Position numbers and translations under genes: made by a program. From contig CAKQNH010000021.1 in assembly GCA_934255105.1 (NCBI GenBank), positions 1-16,935 of the forward strand: DNA of 16,935 nucleotides. The letters are read 5' to 3'. Each line of letters opens with the position of its first letter. Position 1 is the stretch's first letter. The stretch is from an uncultured Pirellulaceae bacterium. GTDB taxonomy: Bacteria > Planctomycetota > Planctomycetia > Pirellulales > Pirellulaceae. This document shows positions 1 through 8,017 of this stretch, one piece after another. A model generated the notes under the pieces. It saw only the letters and a list, made by a program, of their open reading frames with translations. It was not told the origin of the DNA and made no database searches.

Positions 1-643
1 GTCGATCCACGCTCGGAAGCACAGATGCCGCAAGGGAAACCGGAATCAGGACGACAACAGCAACAAACGGCAGCCCTACCATCAGTAGAACGAGACACCA
101 TGTTACCTTAATGACCGTAGGCGTCACGAAATGCGCAAACGACGGGTCCAGGAAGTCCCAAACAAAATTCCAAACGGTTCGCTCTTTCTTCGGTCGCAAG
201 CGCGACTGGAAGATTCGGGAGAAGTCAACTGCCTCAACGCTCGCGTATTGTTCGGGCGCAATCGAATGAACTGGCGCGACAGCAGCCTCGGGAGCCACGG
301 GCGGAGGCGTGACCGGGACGCTGTATTTGTCGATCAAGTCGCTGAGGAATTTTATGCTACCTGCTACTACCCATTTGCCAGCGGTTGCGTCAGGATGTTG
401 GACTTCGGTAGCAGCAATGATTCGTTGCTCAGCAACGAAAAGCCTCATTTGCTCGGTGCTGTACGGCCCGAAAGACTCACCACTGGCTTGGATCGTCCAT
501 TTGTCACTGTGAGCCTGTGGGGTCTCTGCTAGCTGCGTTCTGATCGTATTGCCGCAGCCAGGGCAGCTAAATACGGAACCCGGGCGAAGATCAGCTTCCC
601 CAATCTGCAGTTTCTTTTGGCATTTTTTGCAGGCGATTATCAT
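1..643 (-). CDS. Zinc-ribbon / GYF_2 / DUF4282-like membrane protein (C-terminus outside window)
   Basis: The frame is open from an ATG at 641-643 to the window edge (214 codons), so the C-terminus is missing. Residues 1-31 carry two CxxC pairs (CKKC near residue 5 and CPGCG near residue 27), a small zinc ribbon. Residues 49-95 resemble a GYF_2 domain: a tryptophan, then GESFGPYS, a helix, and a closing W-x-V. After a Pro/Ala-rich linker the segment DFLDPSFAHFVTPTVIKV followed by a long hydrophobic stretch resembles the start of DUF4282, with at least one membrane helix. In bacteria such proteins are usually membrane proteins of unknown role; GYF domains generally bind proline-rich peptides. 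No strong Shine-Dalgarno is visible before this ATG. The hairpin at 735-764 separates it from the leftward block upstream, so it is its own transcription unit. It may be chromosomal or element DNA. Domain names are recognised by eye. Confidence 0.72.
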   Translation of the reverse strand, partial: MIIACKKCQKKLQIGEADLRPGSVFSCPGCGNTIRTQLAETPQAHSDKWTIQASGESFGPYSTEQMRLFVAEQRIIAATEVQHPDATAGKWVVAGSIKFLSDLIDKYSVPVTPPPVAPEAAVAPVHSIAPEQYASVEAVDFSRIFQSRLRPKKERTVWNFVWDFLDPSFAHFVTPTVIKVTWCLVLLMVGLPFVAVVVLIPVSLAASVLPSVDR

Positions 644-734
644 CGTTAGGTCAGTAAGTCGTTATCACGCTCAGGAAAGTTGCTTACAATCAACAGCTAG
701 GCACAGCAGCTACAGCAATAGCAAAGCCGAAGGA

Positions 735-764
735 AAACGCAGCAGGCAACCACCTACTGCGTTT
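735..764 (-). terminator. Rho-independent-like terminator of the leftward regulatory block
   Basis: AAACGCAG (735-742) pairs with CTGCGTTT (757-764). After a C/A mismatch, inner AGG/CCT pairs extend the stem around the loop CAACCA. Read leftward the stem ends GCGTTTTCC, giving a short T-run. It lies 19 bases after the stop of the gene at 783-1058. Read rightward the stem is followed by CTTCGTTT, so it may work in both directions. Confidence 0.6.
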
Positions 765-782
765 CTTCGTTTAATCACTAGG

Positions 783-1058
783 CTAGCGGACGGATTTACA
801 CCATTTCTTGAGTAGGGAATATGGATCTGCAACTAGGTCAGTTTTCGGAAGCGGCTGCAGGTCGCTAGGAACGGGCGTTGCAACTAGAGCCTCAATCGCA
901 TTGGCCGGTATTCGCCATTTCTTGCGTTTTCCGGTGCGAATAATTATCGCCCCTGGAAGTTGTCCGATAGCGGCCATCCTCTGCACGGTCGATGGGTGAA
1001 CGCGGATGATGTCGGCGAATTCCTGCACGGTCAGAAACTGGTGTTCAGGTGGATTCAT
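783..1058 (-). CDS. Excisionase-like MerR-type helix-turn-helix protein
   Basis: A 91-aa protein. Residues 8-60 read as a classical excisionase/HTH_17 fold: FLTVQEFADII, then VHPSTVQRMAAIGQLPG (recognition helix and turn), then a basic stretch RTGKRKKWRIPANAIEAL, where the arginine-isoleucine-proline forms the wing seen in plasmid and phage excisionases. These small proteins bind att or promoter DNA. The start ATG at 1058 overlaps the stop of the upstream gene by 4 bp (ATGA), with AGAGGT upstream as ribosome site, so the two are translationally coupled. It is the last gene before the hairpin at 735-764. It could be a recombination directionality factor for the recombinase at 2325-3017 or for an integrase outside the window, or simply a repressor. 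Confidence 0.8.
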   Translation of the reverse strand: MNPPEHQFLTVQEFADIIRVHPSTVQRMAAIGQLPGAIIIRTGKRKKWRIPANAIEALVATPVPSDLQPLPKTDLVADPYSLLKKWCKSVR

Positions 1059-1534
1059 GTAGTCGATACCTCTTTACGAAAAGGCCGGAGGAAAGGCGGC
1101 GCGCATCGGGCGTAGTCCGGCCAGAAGATCAAGACAGCCTGCTCTTTTCGAGTTCGCCAATTTTTCAATAGGTCGATGGCTTCATGCTTGCAGAACTTGT
1201 GGGGAGACTCCATCACGTCGCCGCTAACTAGATCGACGATGAATAATCCGAACGGTCGCGACTTGTTGGGGTCGTCCTCTGTTTCAAAGTCGTAGGCATC
1301 GACTGACGCATCTGAAGTGGCCGGGGAGGAAGGGGGCTCATCGGCTTCCCCTCCCCCGGCTTCTACGTTCTCGACCAGTGCCGATGCGCCTCGATCGCCG
1401 ACAATCGCGTGGCCAATTGCATCCAAGCCGTCAAAAGCATCGTCGAGCTTCATTCGGCCGGCTCGAGCCGCAGCCGATACGAGGTTGATTTCGTGGGCTA
1501 CCCAGCCAAGCGTCACGGGTGGACTACTTTGCAT
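1055..1534 (-). CDS. Unrecognised 159-aa protein, translationally coupled
   Basis: I do not recognise this family. The ATG at 1534 has a very strong ribosome site (GAGGAGGTGAGCC before ATG), which fixes the start and supports a real gene. The first half is acidic and rich in Ala, Gly, Ser and Pro (residues 50-90, likely disordered). The C-terminal third looks folded: LFIVDLVSGDVMESPHKF, then a helix, then QAVLIFWPDYARCAPPFL, an alternation suggesting a small alpha/beta unit. It overlaps the upstream winged-helix gene by 11 bp and the downstream HTH gene by 4 bp, so all three are one operon. It may be an accessory protein of a DNA-binding regulator, but nothing in the sequence proves a function. 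Confidence 0.72.
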   Translation of the reverse strand: MQSSPPVTLGWVAHEINLVSAAARAGRMKLDDAFDGLDAIGHAIVGDRGASALVENVEAGGGEADEPPSSPATSDASVDAYDFETEDDPNKSRPFGLFIVDLVSGDVMESPHKFCKHEAIDLLKNWRTRKEQAVLIFWPDYARCAPPFLRPFRKEVSTT

Positions 1535-1886
1535 GGCTCACCTCCTCACATTTGATCGCAGCCGCCTGGAGCGACTCAGACGAGCGTAGGTTCAAGCGGT
1601 AGGCAGTGCGAAAGAACGTAGAGCTGCGCGACGGCAGTCGATCAGTCTCAACCAATCCCAATTCGGCCAACAGTGCTAAATCGCGGGTCACAGTGCGATC
1701 GCAGAAGTCCTCCATGAGACGTTCCCGGAGCATTTGGGCAATAACCTCCGGCATCTGGAAGCGCCGCATCGGCGCCAGCACATCGACCAGAGCCAACAAA
1801 CGCCGCATCTGGTTCATCGCTCGGCCACGACTGGATTGGTCGCGGGTGCCTGTACCAATCGGTGACTGACAGACTAAACTAACCAT
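1524..1886 (-). CDS. Winged-helix DNA-binding protein
   Basis: A 120-aa protein. The open frame extends further upstream, but the ATG at 1886 has AAGGAG nine bases before it and the upstream extension is Arg/Pro-rich without structure, so I take 1886 as the start. Residues 28-95 give a winged-helix pattern: a helix rich in Leu (LLALVDVLAPMRRF), FQMPEVIAQMLRERL, then FCDRTVTRDLALLAELGLVE as recognition helix, then a wing with Arg and Ser. The phrase 'TVTRDLALLAELGLV' is typical of DeoR/HTH_11-like modules. It is probably a transcriptional regulator of the element. It lies between an XRE-type HTH gene and an unrecognised gene, all leftward. No ligand or effector domain is present. Confidence 0.72.
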   Translation of the reverse strand: MVSLVCQSPIGTGTRDQSSRGRAMNQMRRLLALVDVLAPMRRFQMPEVIAQMLRERLMEDFCDRTVTRDLALLAELGLVETDRLPSRSSTFFRTAYRLNLRSSESLQAAAIKCEEVSHAK

Positions 1887-1964
1887 TGTTCTTTTCTCCT
1901 TAGCTGAGAAAGGGACCACGGCCCTCGGATGTTCGCGCATCGCGGGGGCCAACTTTTCAAAACA

Positions 1965-2237
1965 CTACGCTTCTCTAGTAATCGTGAACCCAAACGCCTT
2001 GGCCAACTGGCCGGCCGTCTTGAGTGTCAATGTTCGTTCGCCTCGCATGAATCGGCTAAGCTGGGCCGGTGCAACGCCCGATTGCTCGTGAATAGCACGC
2101 ATGGCTAGGCCGCTTTCGCTAATGAACTGGCGAACCAGCTCCTCCAAATCGTGCGGATCAACTTTCGCGACTTTCTTGGGCGGCTTCGCTGGCCTCGTCG
2201 CTGGCTCGGCCGCTGGTTTCTTCTTGGCTTTTGCCAT
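1965..2237 (-). CDS. XRE-family HTH transcriptional regulator
   Basis: A 90-aa protein. A Lys/Ala/Pro-rich N-terminal tail (residues 1-25) precedes a helix-turn-helix of the XRE/Cro type in residues 32-88: LVRQFISESGLAMRAIHEQSG, then VAPAQLSRFMRGERTLTLKT, then AGQLAKAFGF. The phrase Q-L-S-R-F-x-R-G-E-R with L-x-T-A-x-x-L-A-x-A-F-G is the usual HTH_3 signature. The open frame continues to a TTG at 2252. I prefer the ATG at 2237, with GGAAA eight bases upstream. It is probably a repressor or an antitoxin-like regulator. It follows the recombinase and partly overlaps the small ORF 2158-2376. Confidence 0.85.
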   Translation of the reverse strand: MAKAKKKPAAEPATRPAKPPKKVAKVDPHDLEELVRQFISESGLAMRAIHEQSGVAPAQLSRFMRGERTLTLKTAGQLAKAFGFTITREA

Positions 2238-2376
2238 CAATGAAATTTCCAATCGTTTCCTTGCCGGCAGGAGGCGTCCCAGCTTCGTGAATCAGCCTCT
2301 CCAGCTTGTCGTATTCCTCTTTGGTCAGGCAGCCTGGTTTGCTGCGAGTAGGTTTCTCACTGTCTTGTGATCCCAC
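2158..2376 (-). CDS. Possible small acidic protein bridging recombinase and XRE genes
   Basis: A tentative 72-aa gene. It begins with GTG at 2376 inside the last 52 bases of the recombinase gene and ends inside the N-terminal tail of the XRE gene (80-bp overlap). In favour: it fills the gap 2238-2324, AGGAAGG lies just upstream of the GTG, and residues 17-50 (LTKEEYDKLERLIHEAG and on) look like a real amphipathic helix with gene-like codons. Against: the start and ribosome site sit on sequence that already codes for the recombinase C-terminus, and the C-terminal half is low-complexity Glu/Ser/Ala. No family recognised. If real, it would be translationally coupled to the recombinase. Confidence 0.42.
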   Translation of the reverse strand: MGSQDSEKPTRSKPGCLTKEEYDKLERLIHEAGTPPAGKETIGNFIDGKSQEETSGRASDEASEAAQESRES

Positions 2377-3017
2377 TTTGCCCTTCCTGTTTTAGTCAGA
2401 ATCCCTCGAGCTTCCAGCTCTGCGGCGATTGCGCGGTAGCTTTCGCCTGCAGCACGCAAAACGGCCAGTTGAGCAATGACTGCCTGCTCGGCTTCGTTTC
2501 GAACAAGTGCTACCCCATCCGCGGCCAGGTCAAAGCCATAGGGGATTGTGCCCACGCGCTCGCCCTTCGACTTCTTGTGAGCCAAGGCCATCGTGGTTCG
2601 CTCGCTGATTTGATCGCGTTCGAATTCGGCCATGACGGCCAGCATGCGGAATATCATCTTGCCCGCTGCGGATGTCGTGTCAATCTTTTCGCTGAGCGAA
2701 ACCAGATCAGCGCCGGCCTTGTCGAGTTGTTCGCCGATGACGATTGTATCTTTAGTCGAACGGGCCAGGCGGGACAGCGAGTAGACGACCAGGGCCGCGC
2801 CAGTTTGTGAGGCCAACGCCAACGCCGACTGCAGACCAGGGCGGTTATCAGCTCGGCTACCGCTCAAGCCGGCATCGGTGAACACTTGGAGTACTTGGTA
2901 GTCATTTGCCAGGCACCAGGCGGCCAGCTTGGCTTGTTGGGCTTCAACCGACACGCCCTCGGCAGCTTGTTCTTCAGTGCTGACACGAATGTAAAAAATA
3001 GCGTTGAGCGTTTTCAC
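2325..3017 (-). CDS. Serine recombinase (resolvase/invertase) with short Recombinase domain
   Basis: A 230-aa site-specific recombinase. The N-terminal resolvase domain (1-140) begins AIFYIRVSTEEQ, where the serine after R-V is the expected nucleophile. It continues with the arginine-containing SLSRLARS (about residue 80) and the dimer helix MLAVMAEFERDQISERT (about 128-144). Residues 150-225 (GTIPYGFDL, ESYRAIAAELEARGI, TGRAKWDHKTVRNLL) match a reduced Recombinase domain, but the zinc and coiled-coil domains of large serine integrases are absent. The start is GTG at 3017 with GGGAG nine bases upstream. Such proteins resolve, invert or integrate DNA at short palindromic sites, and strong palindromes lie just upstream (3114-3167). 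It heads the leftward regulatory block. Whether it is the integrase of this element is unknown: the right boundary is a tRNA 3' end, which is more typical of tyrosine integrases. Confidence 0.93.
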   Translation of the reverse strand: MKTLNAIFYIRVSTEEQAAEGVSVEAQQAKLAAWCLANDYQVLQVFTDAGLSGSRADNRPGLQSALALASQTGAALVVYSLSRLARSTKDTIVIGEQLDKAGADLVSLSEKIDTTSAAGKMIFRMLAVMAEFERDQISERTTMALAHKKSKGERVGTIPYGFDLAADGVALVRNEAEQAVIAQLAVLRAAGESYRAIAAELEARGILTKTGRAKWDHKTVRNLLAANQAA

Positions 3018-3048
3018 TTGGGTTGCTCCCTAGGTGCCGTTGTCATTT

Positions 3049-3167
3049 GATAACTGAAGTTTACCGGTTCGTCGACTTGGGTCAATACGCTTCCTGAGCA
3101 ATTTTTCGCATTTTGGGGACAACCGGTCAGTTGTCCCCACTTGGAACCTACAGTTATCGATAACTGT
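3049..3167. promoter_or_regulatory. Palindromic region upstream of serine recombinase: possible operator or crossover site
   Basis: A perfect 18-bp palindrome, ACAGTTATCGATAACTGT, lies at 3150-3167. Its half-site GATAACTG recurs at 3049-3056, close to the recombinase start. ACCGGT occurs twice (about 3063 and 3122). Small serine recombinases bind dimer sites next to their own gene and often repress themselves there, so this could be a res-like crossover site, an operator, or both. Not tested. Confidence 0.5.
3114..3139. repeat. 10-bp inverted repeat, 6-nt spacer
   Basis: TGGGGACAAC (3114-3123) and GTTGTCCCCA (3130-3139) are exact inverted copies separated by CGGTCA. No T-run follows on either strand, so it is more likely a protein-binding site than a terminator. 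It sits between the recombinase start and the restriction-modification gene, next to the palindrome at 3150-3167. Confidence 0.6.
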
Positions 3168-3170
3168 CAA

Positions 3171-3469
3171 TTAATGCGGGCGTTTTCATGCCACGCGGCG
3201 AGCAGTTGGTGCCATCGGCTGGCAACAACCGGCTGCGGTCAGTACTAGCTCCAGGCTCGCGAATGGTTACCTTAGTGGCCGGGGAGGGAAGGCCCATTGT
3301 CCCCTTGCCGGCGGTTTCTCTCTTTGCCCCAGCCGGCATTCATCGATCGGCCTGATCAGCTCCCAGCCCCGCGCAGAACTTGCTAGACTTATCCCGCTGA
3401 GGCACACGCTCGTAAATTTATGACGCGTTTTTGCGGTAATTGATTAATCATAAGGCGGATAGAAGTCGG
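3171..3469. other. Intergenic region before the restriction-modification gene
   Basis: About 300 bases between the leftward recombinase block and the rightward R-M gene. It should contain the R-M promoter. The last 60 bases are AT-richer (around CGTAAATTTATGACG), but I see no convincing -35/-10 pair. An ORF at 3154-3339 on the minus strand has no recognisable protein character. Confidence 0.4.
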
Positions 3470-6400
3470 ATGGAGCCCCAAGTATTCATAGAGCGCTGGC
3501 AGAAGTCTGGTGGGGCGGAGCTGGCCAATTCTCAGCTCTTTCTAACCGAGCTTTGCGACCTACTGGGCGTACCTCATCCCGATGGCGCTACCGCTGACAC
3601 CACTGTCAACCGTTATATCTTCGAGAAATCTGTTGAGTTCAATAACGGCGATGGCACGACAAGTCACGGCCGCATAGACCTATTCCGCGCCGGCTGCTTC
3701 GTTCTGGAATCAAAACAGGGCAGCGAGCGCAAAGCGACCGCGCAGGCCGAGGCCCTAGCAACTGTTACGAAAACCGCCAAGAGACTTGCCGGAACTGCCG
3801 CTCGAGGCACCGGCCAGTGGGAAAAAGCGATGCAGGCCGCTCGCAAGCAGGCCAAGGGCTACGCGGAAGCGATCCCCGGCGAATGGCCACCATTCCTAAT
3901 CGTAGTCGATGTCGGCTACTGCTTTGACCTCTATGCGGACTTTAGTGGAAGCGGCAAAAACTACGTTCCCTTCCCCGACCCTCGCAGCTTTCGCATTCCA
4001 CTTGCGCGTTTAGCGGAAGACAAAATTCGTAAAACGCTAACTGCGATATGGCTTGATCCGCACTCCCTCGACCCGTCGAAACACGCTGCCGAGGTCACTC
4101 GTGACATTGCGACGCGACTAGCAAAGCTGGCCAAAAGTCTGGAGGGCCAACACGATCCAGAGGAAGTTGCTGGATTCCTGATGCGTTGCCTATTTACGAT
4201 GTTTGCTGAAGATGTTGAGCTGATCCGCAAGGACTCCTTCAGCGAGTTGCTGCTGAGCCTTAGATTTGAGTTGGAAAATTTCAAACCTATGGTTGAGTCG
4301 CTGTGGGAGGCGATGGACCAGGGCAAGTTTTCGACGATCCTGCGGGAGAAGATAAAGCATTTCAACGGCAAATTTTTCAAAGATAAAACGGCGTTACCTC
4401 TGACGCACGATCAGCTCGAATTGCTAATCGAAGCCGCTTCCAGCAATTGGCAGTATGTAGAGCCGTCGATCTTCGGCACACTCCTCGAGCGCGCGCTTGA
4501 TCCTATAGAAAGACACAAACTCGGTGCCCATTACACTCCTCGCGCATACGTCGAACGCTTGGTTATGCCCACCATTATTGAACCGTTGCGAGAGCAGTGG
4601 GACGCTACATACGCGGCAGCGGTGCAGTTGGATGATGAAGGAAAGCGTAAGGAAGCAATCAAGTTGCTGAGTGACTTTCACGGCAATCTCTGCGAGATCC
4701 ATGTGCTTGACCCCGCATGCGGCAGTGGAAATTTTCTGTATGTGGCGATGGAGTTGATGAAGCGACTGGAGGGGGAAGTCCTGACTGCCATGGCTAGCTT
4801 CGGGGATCGCGTTTTGCCCGGCATCACTATCGACCCGCACCAATTCCTCGGAATTGAAGTAAATCCGCGCGCGGCTGCACTAGCGGAGTTGGTCCTGTGG
4901 ATCGGATTTATTCAGTGGCACAGACGCACTCGCACCGAAACGACGCCTCCTGAGCCAATCCTGAAGGACTACGGCAATATCGAGTGCCGTGACGCGGTGC
5001 TTGACTGGGACTCGATAGAGCCAGTTTTTGATAGCGAAGGCAAACTCGTTACTCGCTGGGATGGACGCACTACAAAGCCTCATCCGGTTACCGGGGAAGA
5101 AGTCCCTGACGAAACCGCGAGAGTTCAAGAGCTACGATACGTCAACGCTCGAAAGGCTAATTGGCCCAAAGCAGATTACATAATTGGCAATCCACCGTTC
5201 ATTGGGACCGCACGGATGCGCGATGCTTTGGGGGATGGGTACACGACGACAATTCGCGACACCTACCAGGAACTACCGGAGTCGTGCGATTTCGTCATGT
5301 ATTGGTGGCACAATGCAGCAGAGCAAGTGCGCAATGGCATTGCAAGTCGTTTCGGCCTCATCACGACTAACAGCCTGCGGCAAACGTTTAATCGCAGAGT
5401 CGTCATACCTCATCTTCAAGCGAAGGAACCTTTATCTCTACTGTTCGCAATCCCCGACCATCCGTGGGTCGATACCGCAATGTGCGCAGCAGTACGAATC
5501 GCGATGACAGTTGGGGCGGTTGGAGAGTGCCCTGGGGTGCTAAGCAGGGTGACGGCGGAAAGAGACCAAGGTGACGAGGCTGCCGCGATTGAGTTTTTTA
5601 GCGAGAGAGGACAAATCCAGGCGGACTTGAGAATTGGTGCAGACGTCGCATCAGCAAAAGCCTTACGGGCAAACGAAAATTTGAGTAACCGTGGAATGCA
5701 ATTGATCGGAACAGGATTTATCATCCAGCGCGACGATCTGCCTAAGCTAGGATTGAATGCAAGAACTGGATTTGACCGTGTCGTTCGGGAGTACAGAAAT
5801 GGACGAGATATTACCCAAACACCACGAGGTGTTCTCGTGGTTGACTTTTTTGGCATGTCACTAGACGAGGCGAAGCGGGAATTCCCAGAGCTCTTTCAAC
5901 ATCTCTTGAATCACGTTAAGCCACAGCGCGACCAAAATAATCGAAAATCATACCGCGACAATTGGTGGATCCACGGAGAGGCTCGCTCCGAACTCAGGCG
6001 AGCGAATTCTGACTTAACGCGGTATATCGCGACTGTAGAAACCTCCCGCCATCGGTGTTTTGTATTTCTCGATGCGAATGTTTGCCCTGACAACAAATTG
6101 GTGGTTATTTCGGCACAATCGGCTTCTACTTTAGGCATTTTGTCTGCGAGAGCTCATGTCGTTTGGTCACTTGCAACTGGCAGCTGGCTTGGCGTTGGCA
6201 ACGACTCGGTTTACGTTAAATCCCGCTGCTTCGAGACCTTCCCTTTCCCGATTATCGACGATGCCTGCAAGAACCGAATAGGCGATTTGGCTGAGCAACT
6301 CGATTCGCATCGCAAGCGGCAGCAGTCGCAACACTCGACGCTGACGCTAACCGGCATGTACAACGTGCTCGAGAAACTACGATCAGGGGAGACACTAACA

Positions 6401-6922
6401 ACTCACGAGCAGCGGATTCACGAGCAGGGCTTAGTGTCGGTGCTTAAGGAGATCCACGACGATCTCGATGCTGCGGTCTTCGATGCTTACGGCTGGCCCC
6501 GAAATTTGGTCGACGAAGAGATTTTGCAGCGGCTGGTAGCCCTGAACCACGAGCGCGCTGAAGAGGAGAGCCGAGGCATTATTCGCTGGTTGCGTCCCGA
6601 ATTCCAAGACCCCAACTACGGCCAATCCAGCACTGCCGGCAAACAGACCGAATTCGGGATTGCAGCCGACGAGGAAGCCGCTCCCACTAAGAGAGTCGCC
6701 GCTGCGAAGATTGCCAAGCAGCCTTGGCCCAAGACGCTTCCAGAGCGCATGGTCGCCATCCAGACAGCGCTGCAGCGACACGACCGCCCCGCCGCGCCTG
6801 ATAACATTGCCGCCTACTACACGCGCGCCAACAAAGCCGAAGTAGCCCTGCTGCTCGAGACCCTCACCGCAGTCGGCAACGTCCGCCAGCTCGACGATGG
6901 ACGCTTTGCGGCCTATCAATAA
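3470..6922 (+). CDS. MmeI-like type IIL/IIG restriction-modification enzyme (nuclease-methyltransferase fusion)
   Basis: A 1150-aa single-chain restriction and N6-adenine methylation enzyme. The N-terminal nuclease domain has the D-x9-E-x-K signature in [15 protein letters not shown]; counted from the ATG at 3470 these are D70, E80 and K82. A helical linker (150-390) follows, then [14 protein letters not shown] and methyltransferase motif [10 protein letters not shown] (about 414, SAM binding). Catalytic motif IV is NPPF (about 574), the amino-methylase form expected for adenine. Residues 620-915 should include the target-recognition domain, ending near CFETFPFP (about 918), and the C-terminus adds a helical region and a small winged-helix-like tail. 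The frame extends to a TTG at 3440, but I chose the ATG; AAGG upstream is a weak ribosome site. MmeI-type enzymes need no separate partner, which agrees with the gene standing alone. Similar size and layout are found in other defence methylases (for example DISARM DrmMI), but those lack this nuclease motif. Confidence 0.9.
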   Translation: MEPQVFIERWQKSGGAELANSQLFLTELCDLLGVPHPDGATADTTVNRYIFEKSVEFNNGDGTTSHGRIDLFRAGCFVLESKQGSERKATAQAEALATVTKTAKRLAGTAARGTGQWEKAMQAARKQAKGYAEAIPGEWPPFLIVVDVGYCFDLYADFSGSGKNYVPFPDPRSFRIPLARLAEDKIRKTLTAIWLDPHSLDPSKHAAEVTRDIATRLAKLAKSLEGQHDPEEVAGFLMRCLFTMFAEDVELIRKDSFSELLLSLRFELENFKPMVESLWEAMDQGKFSTILREKIKHFNGKFFKDKTALPLTHDQLELLIEAASSNWQYVEPSIFGTLLERALDPIERHKLGAHYTPRAYVERLVMPTIIEPLREQWDATYAAAVQLDDEGKRKEAIKLLSDFHGNLCEIHVLDPACGSGNFLYVAMELMKRLEGEVLTAMASFGDRVLPGITIDPHQFLGIEVNPRAAALAELVLWIGFIQWHRRTRTETTPPEPILKDYGNIECRDAVLDWDSIEPVFDSEGKLVTRWDGRTTKPHPVTGEEVPDETARVQELRYVNARKANWPKADYIIGNPPFIGTARMRDALGDGYTTTIRDTYQELPESCDFVMYWWHNAAEQVRNGIASRFGLITTNSLRQTFNRRVVIPHLQAKEPLSLLFAIPDHPWVDTAMCAAVRIAMTVGAVGECPGVLSRVTAERDQGDEAAAIEFFSERGQIQADLRIGADVASAKALRANENLSNRGMQLIGTGFIIQRDDLPKLGLNARTGFDRVVREYRNGRDITQTPRGVLVVDFFGMSLDEAKREFPELFQHLLNHVKPQRDQNNRKSYRDNWWIHGEARSELRRANSDLTRYIATVETSRHRCFVFLDANVCPDNKLVVISAQSASTLGILSARAHVVWSLATGSWLGVGNDSVYVKSRCFETFPFPIIDDACKNRIGDLAEQLDSHRKRQQSQHSTLTLTGMYNVLEKLRSGETLTTHEQRIHEQGLVSVLKEIHDDLDAAVFDAYGWPRNLVDEEILQRLVALNHERAEEESRGIIRWLRPEFQDPNYGQSSTAGKQTEFGIAADEEAAPTKRVAAAKIAKQPWPKTLPERMVAIQTALQRHDRPAAPDNIAAYYTRANKAEVALLLETLTAVGNVRQLDDGRFAAYQ

Positions 6923-7054
6923 TGTTCTCGGTTCGCGACGTCACAGCTCGACTGGGGCTTTCCTCGGTCCCAAGTATAGTAGACAATTGCTAGCCTTTTC
7001 TTTTTGATTCTCGACGCAATTTTGAACTTTCCCGGCAAGCGGTTTGAAGATTAA

Positions 7055-8017
7055 ATGGAACCTACGAAGGCGAAGCTATTCACCAAAATCTGCAATTCGC
7101 TCGCCTACGGAAAGCTCCGCGTAATACTCTCGCACTGGCTTGTTACTAGTGCTCTTGGTCTTGCGACTATCGTCTATTTCGGGGTTCTCGACTTCTTCGG
7201 TGATCTGCCATGGGTGAAAAGCTATTACGGGTGGCACTTGCTAGGCTTCGTTTCCATAGTTGTCGCCCAGTGGCTTATTACGATCCTGCGGACTGTCGGG
7301 GAGAAAATCCGCGAAAGAAACCCGGTAGTAAGTGACAAATGCCTTCCGATGCTGTCCCGTTCCGTTGCGATGATAATTTCGGCGAAAACCCACAGATTTC
7401 GGGAGGCAATGCTGAAGCTAGGGCAGCAAAAATCGCCATTTGACGTCATAACGCGCCCAGATGAGCAAATCGACATCATCCTAATAGAGGCAGGCCGATA
7501 CTTCGTTGACCTGCTGGGGATTGACGAAGATCGGTTCGACATCACGATATTACGTCCACAGGAGGGTACCGAGAGTTGGATGTTCCGCTTCTACCTGAGG
7601 AAAAACTTCGGTGGCAGAGCGGATCGGCAGCCTGAAACCCTTTTGTCCGCTTTAACCGCTCATTCAACCGGGAATGAGCTGTTTTTACCATCCAAGAAAC
7701 ACGGCGAAATTCAGGCACAATACACCTGGGGGCAACGAGACGAGCAGTTCGGCGGCGATGGAAGCATCTTCTCGAAGCCGATAAAAGTGTCAGCTCCTGA
7801 CCGGACGGACGAATATTTGGTAACATTTGTTACTTATGGGACCACCGTTTGCAGTCTACACGATGAAGATGCGTCGAAAGCATGGCGAACTCTGTTTGGA
7901 GAGTTCGCTAGAAGAATTGAGGTTGAACTGATACTTCTTTCGATGAAAGAATACGTATCCCGACGATCAGTTCAGAACAAGTTACATCGAGCCCAAGGAA
8001 AGAAATGCAATGACTGA
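7055..8017 (+). CDS. Two-TM membrane protein with C-terminal GAF-like domain, function unknown
   Basis: A 320-aa protein I cannot assign to a named family. Two hydrophobic helices lie at about 22-48 and 60-80, separated by a short aromatic loop (SYYGWH). A helical stalk follows (90-122), then a globular domain of about 130-300. That domain runs helix (IDIILIEAGRYFVDLLG), strand pair (FDITILRP, SWMFRFYL), variable loop region, strand pair (KPIKVSAP, EYLVTFVTYG), closing helix (FGEFARRIEVEL), an order compatible with a GAF-type ligand-sensing fold. The topology suggests a short anchor with the sensor domain in the cytoplasm. The ATG at 7055 has only weak GAAG upstream. It overlaps the next ORF by 8 bp, so the pair is one operon. 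Its place between an R-M gene and an AAA+ ATPase on a mobile element suggests defence or signalling, which is inference only. Confidence 0.8.
   Translation: MEPTKAKLFTKICNSLAYGKLRVILSHWLVTSALGLATIVYFGVLDFFGDLPWVKSYYGWHLLGFVSIVVAQWLITILRTVGEKIRERNPVVSDKCLPMLSRSVAMIISAKTHRFREAMLKLGQQKSPFDVITRPDEQIDIILIEAGRYFVDLLGIDEDRFDITILRPQEGTESWMFRFYLRKNFGGRADRQPETLLSALTAHSTGNELFLPSKKHGEIQAQYTWGQRDEQFGGDGSIFSKPIKVSAPDRTDEYLVTFVTYGTTVCSLHDEDASKAWRTLFGEFARRIEVELILLSMKEYVSRRSVQNKLHRAQGKKCND

Noticed and set aside
131..815. Three plus-strand ORFs at the left edge (131-532, 309-512, 549-815)
   Set aside because: They lie on or opposite the open minus-strand frame of the GYF_2/DUF4282-like protein, which has real domain structure; the plus-strand products show none.
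3154..3339. Minus-strand 61-aa ORF upstream of the recombinase
   Set aside because: It has no fold-like pattern, covers the palindrome region, and shows no convincing ribosome site.
3440..6922. Reading the large methyltransferase as DISARM DrmMI or BREX PglX
   Set aside because: The N-terminal D-x9-E-x-K nuclease motif fits MmeI-like enzymes, and no DrmA/B/C, BrxC or PglZ-like partner genes are nearby.
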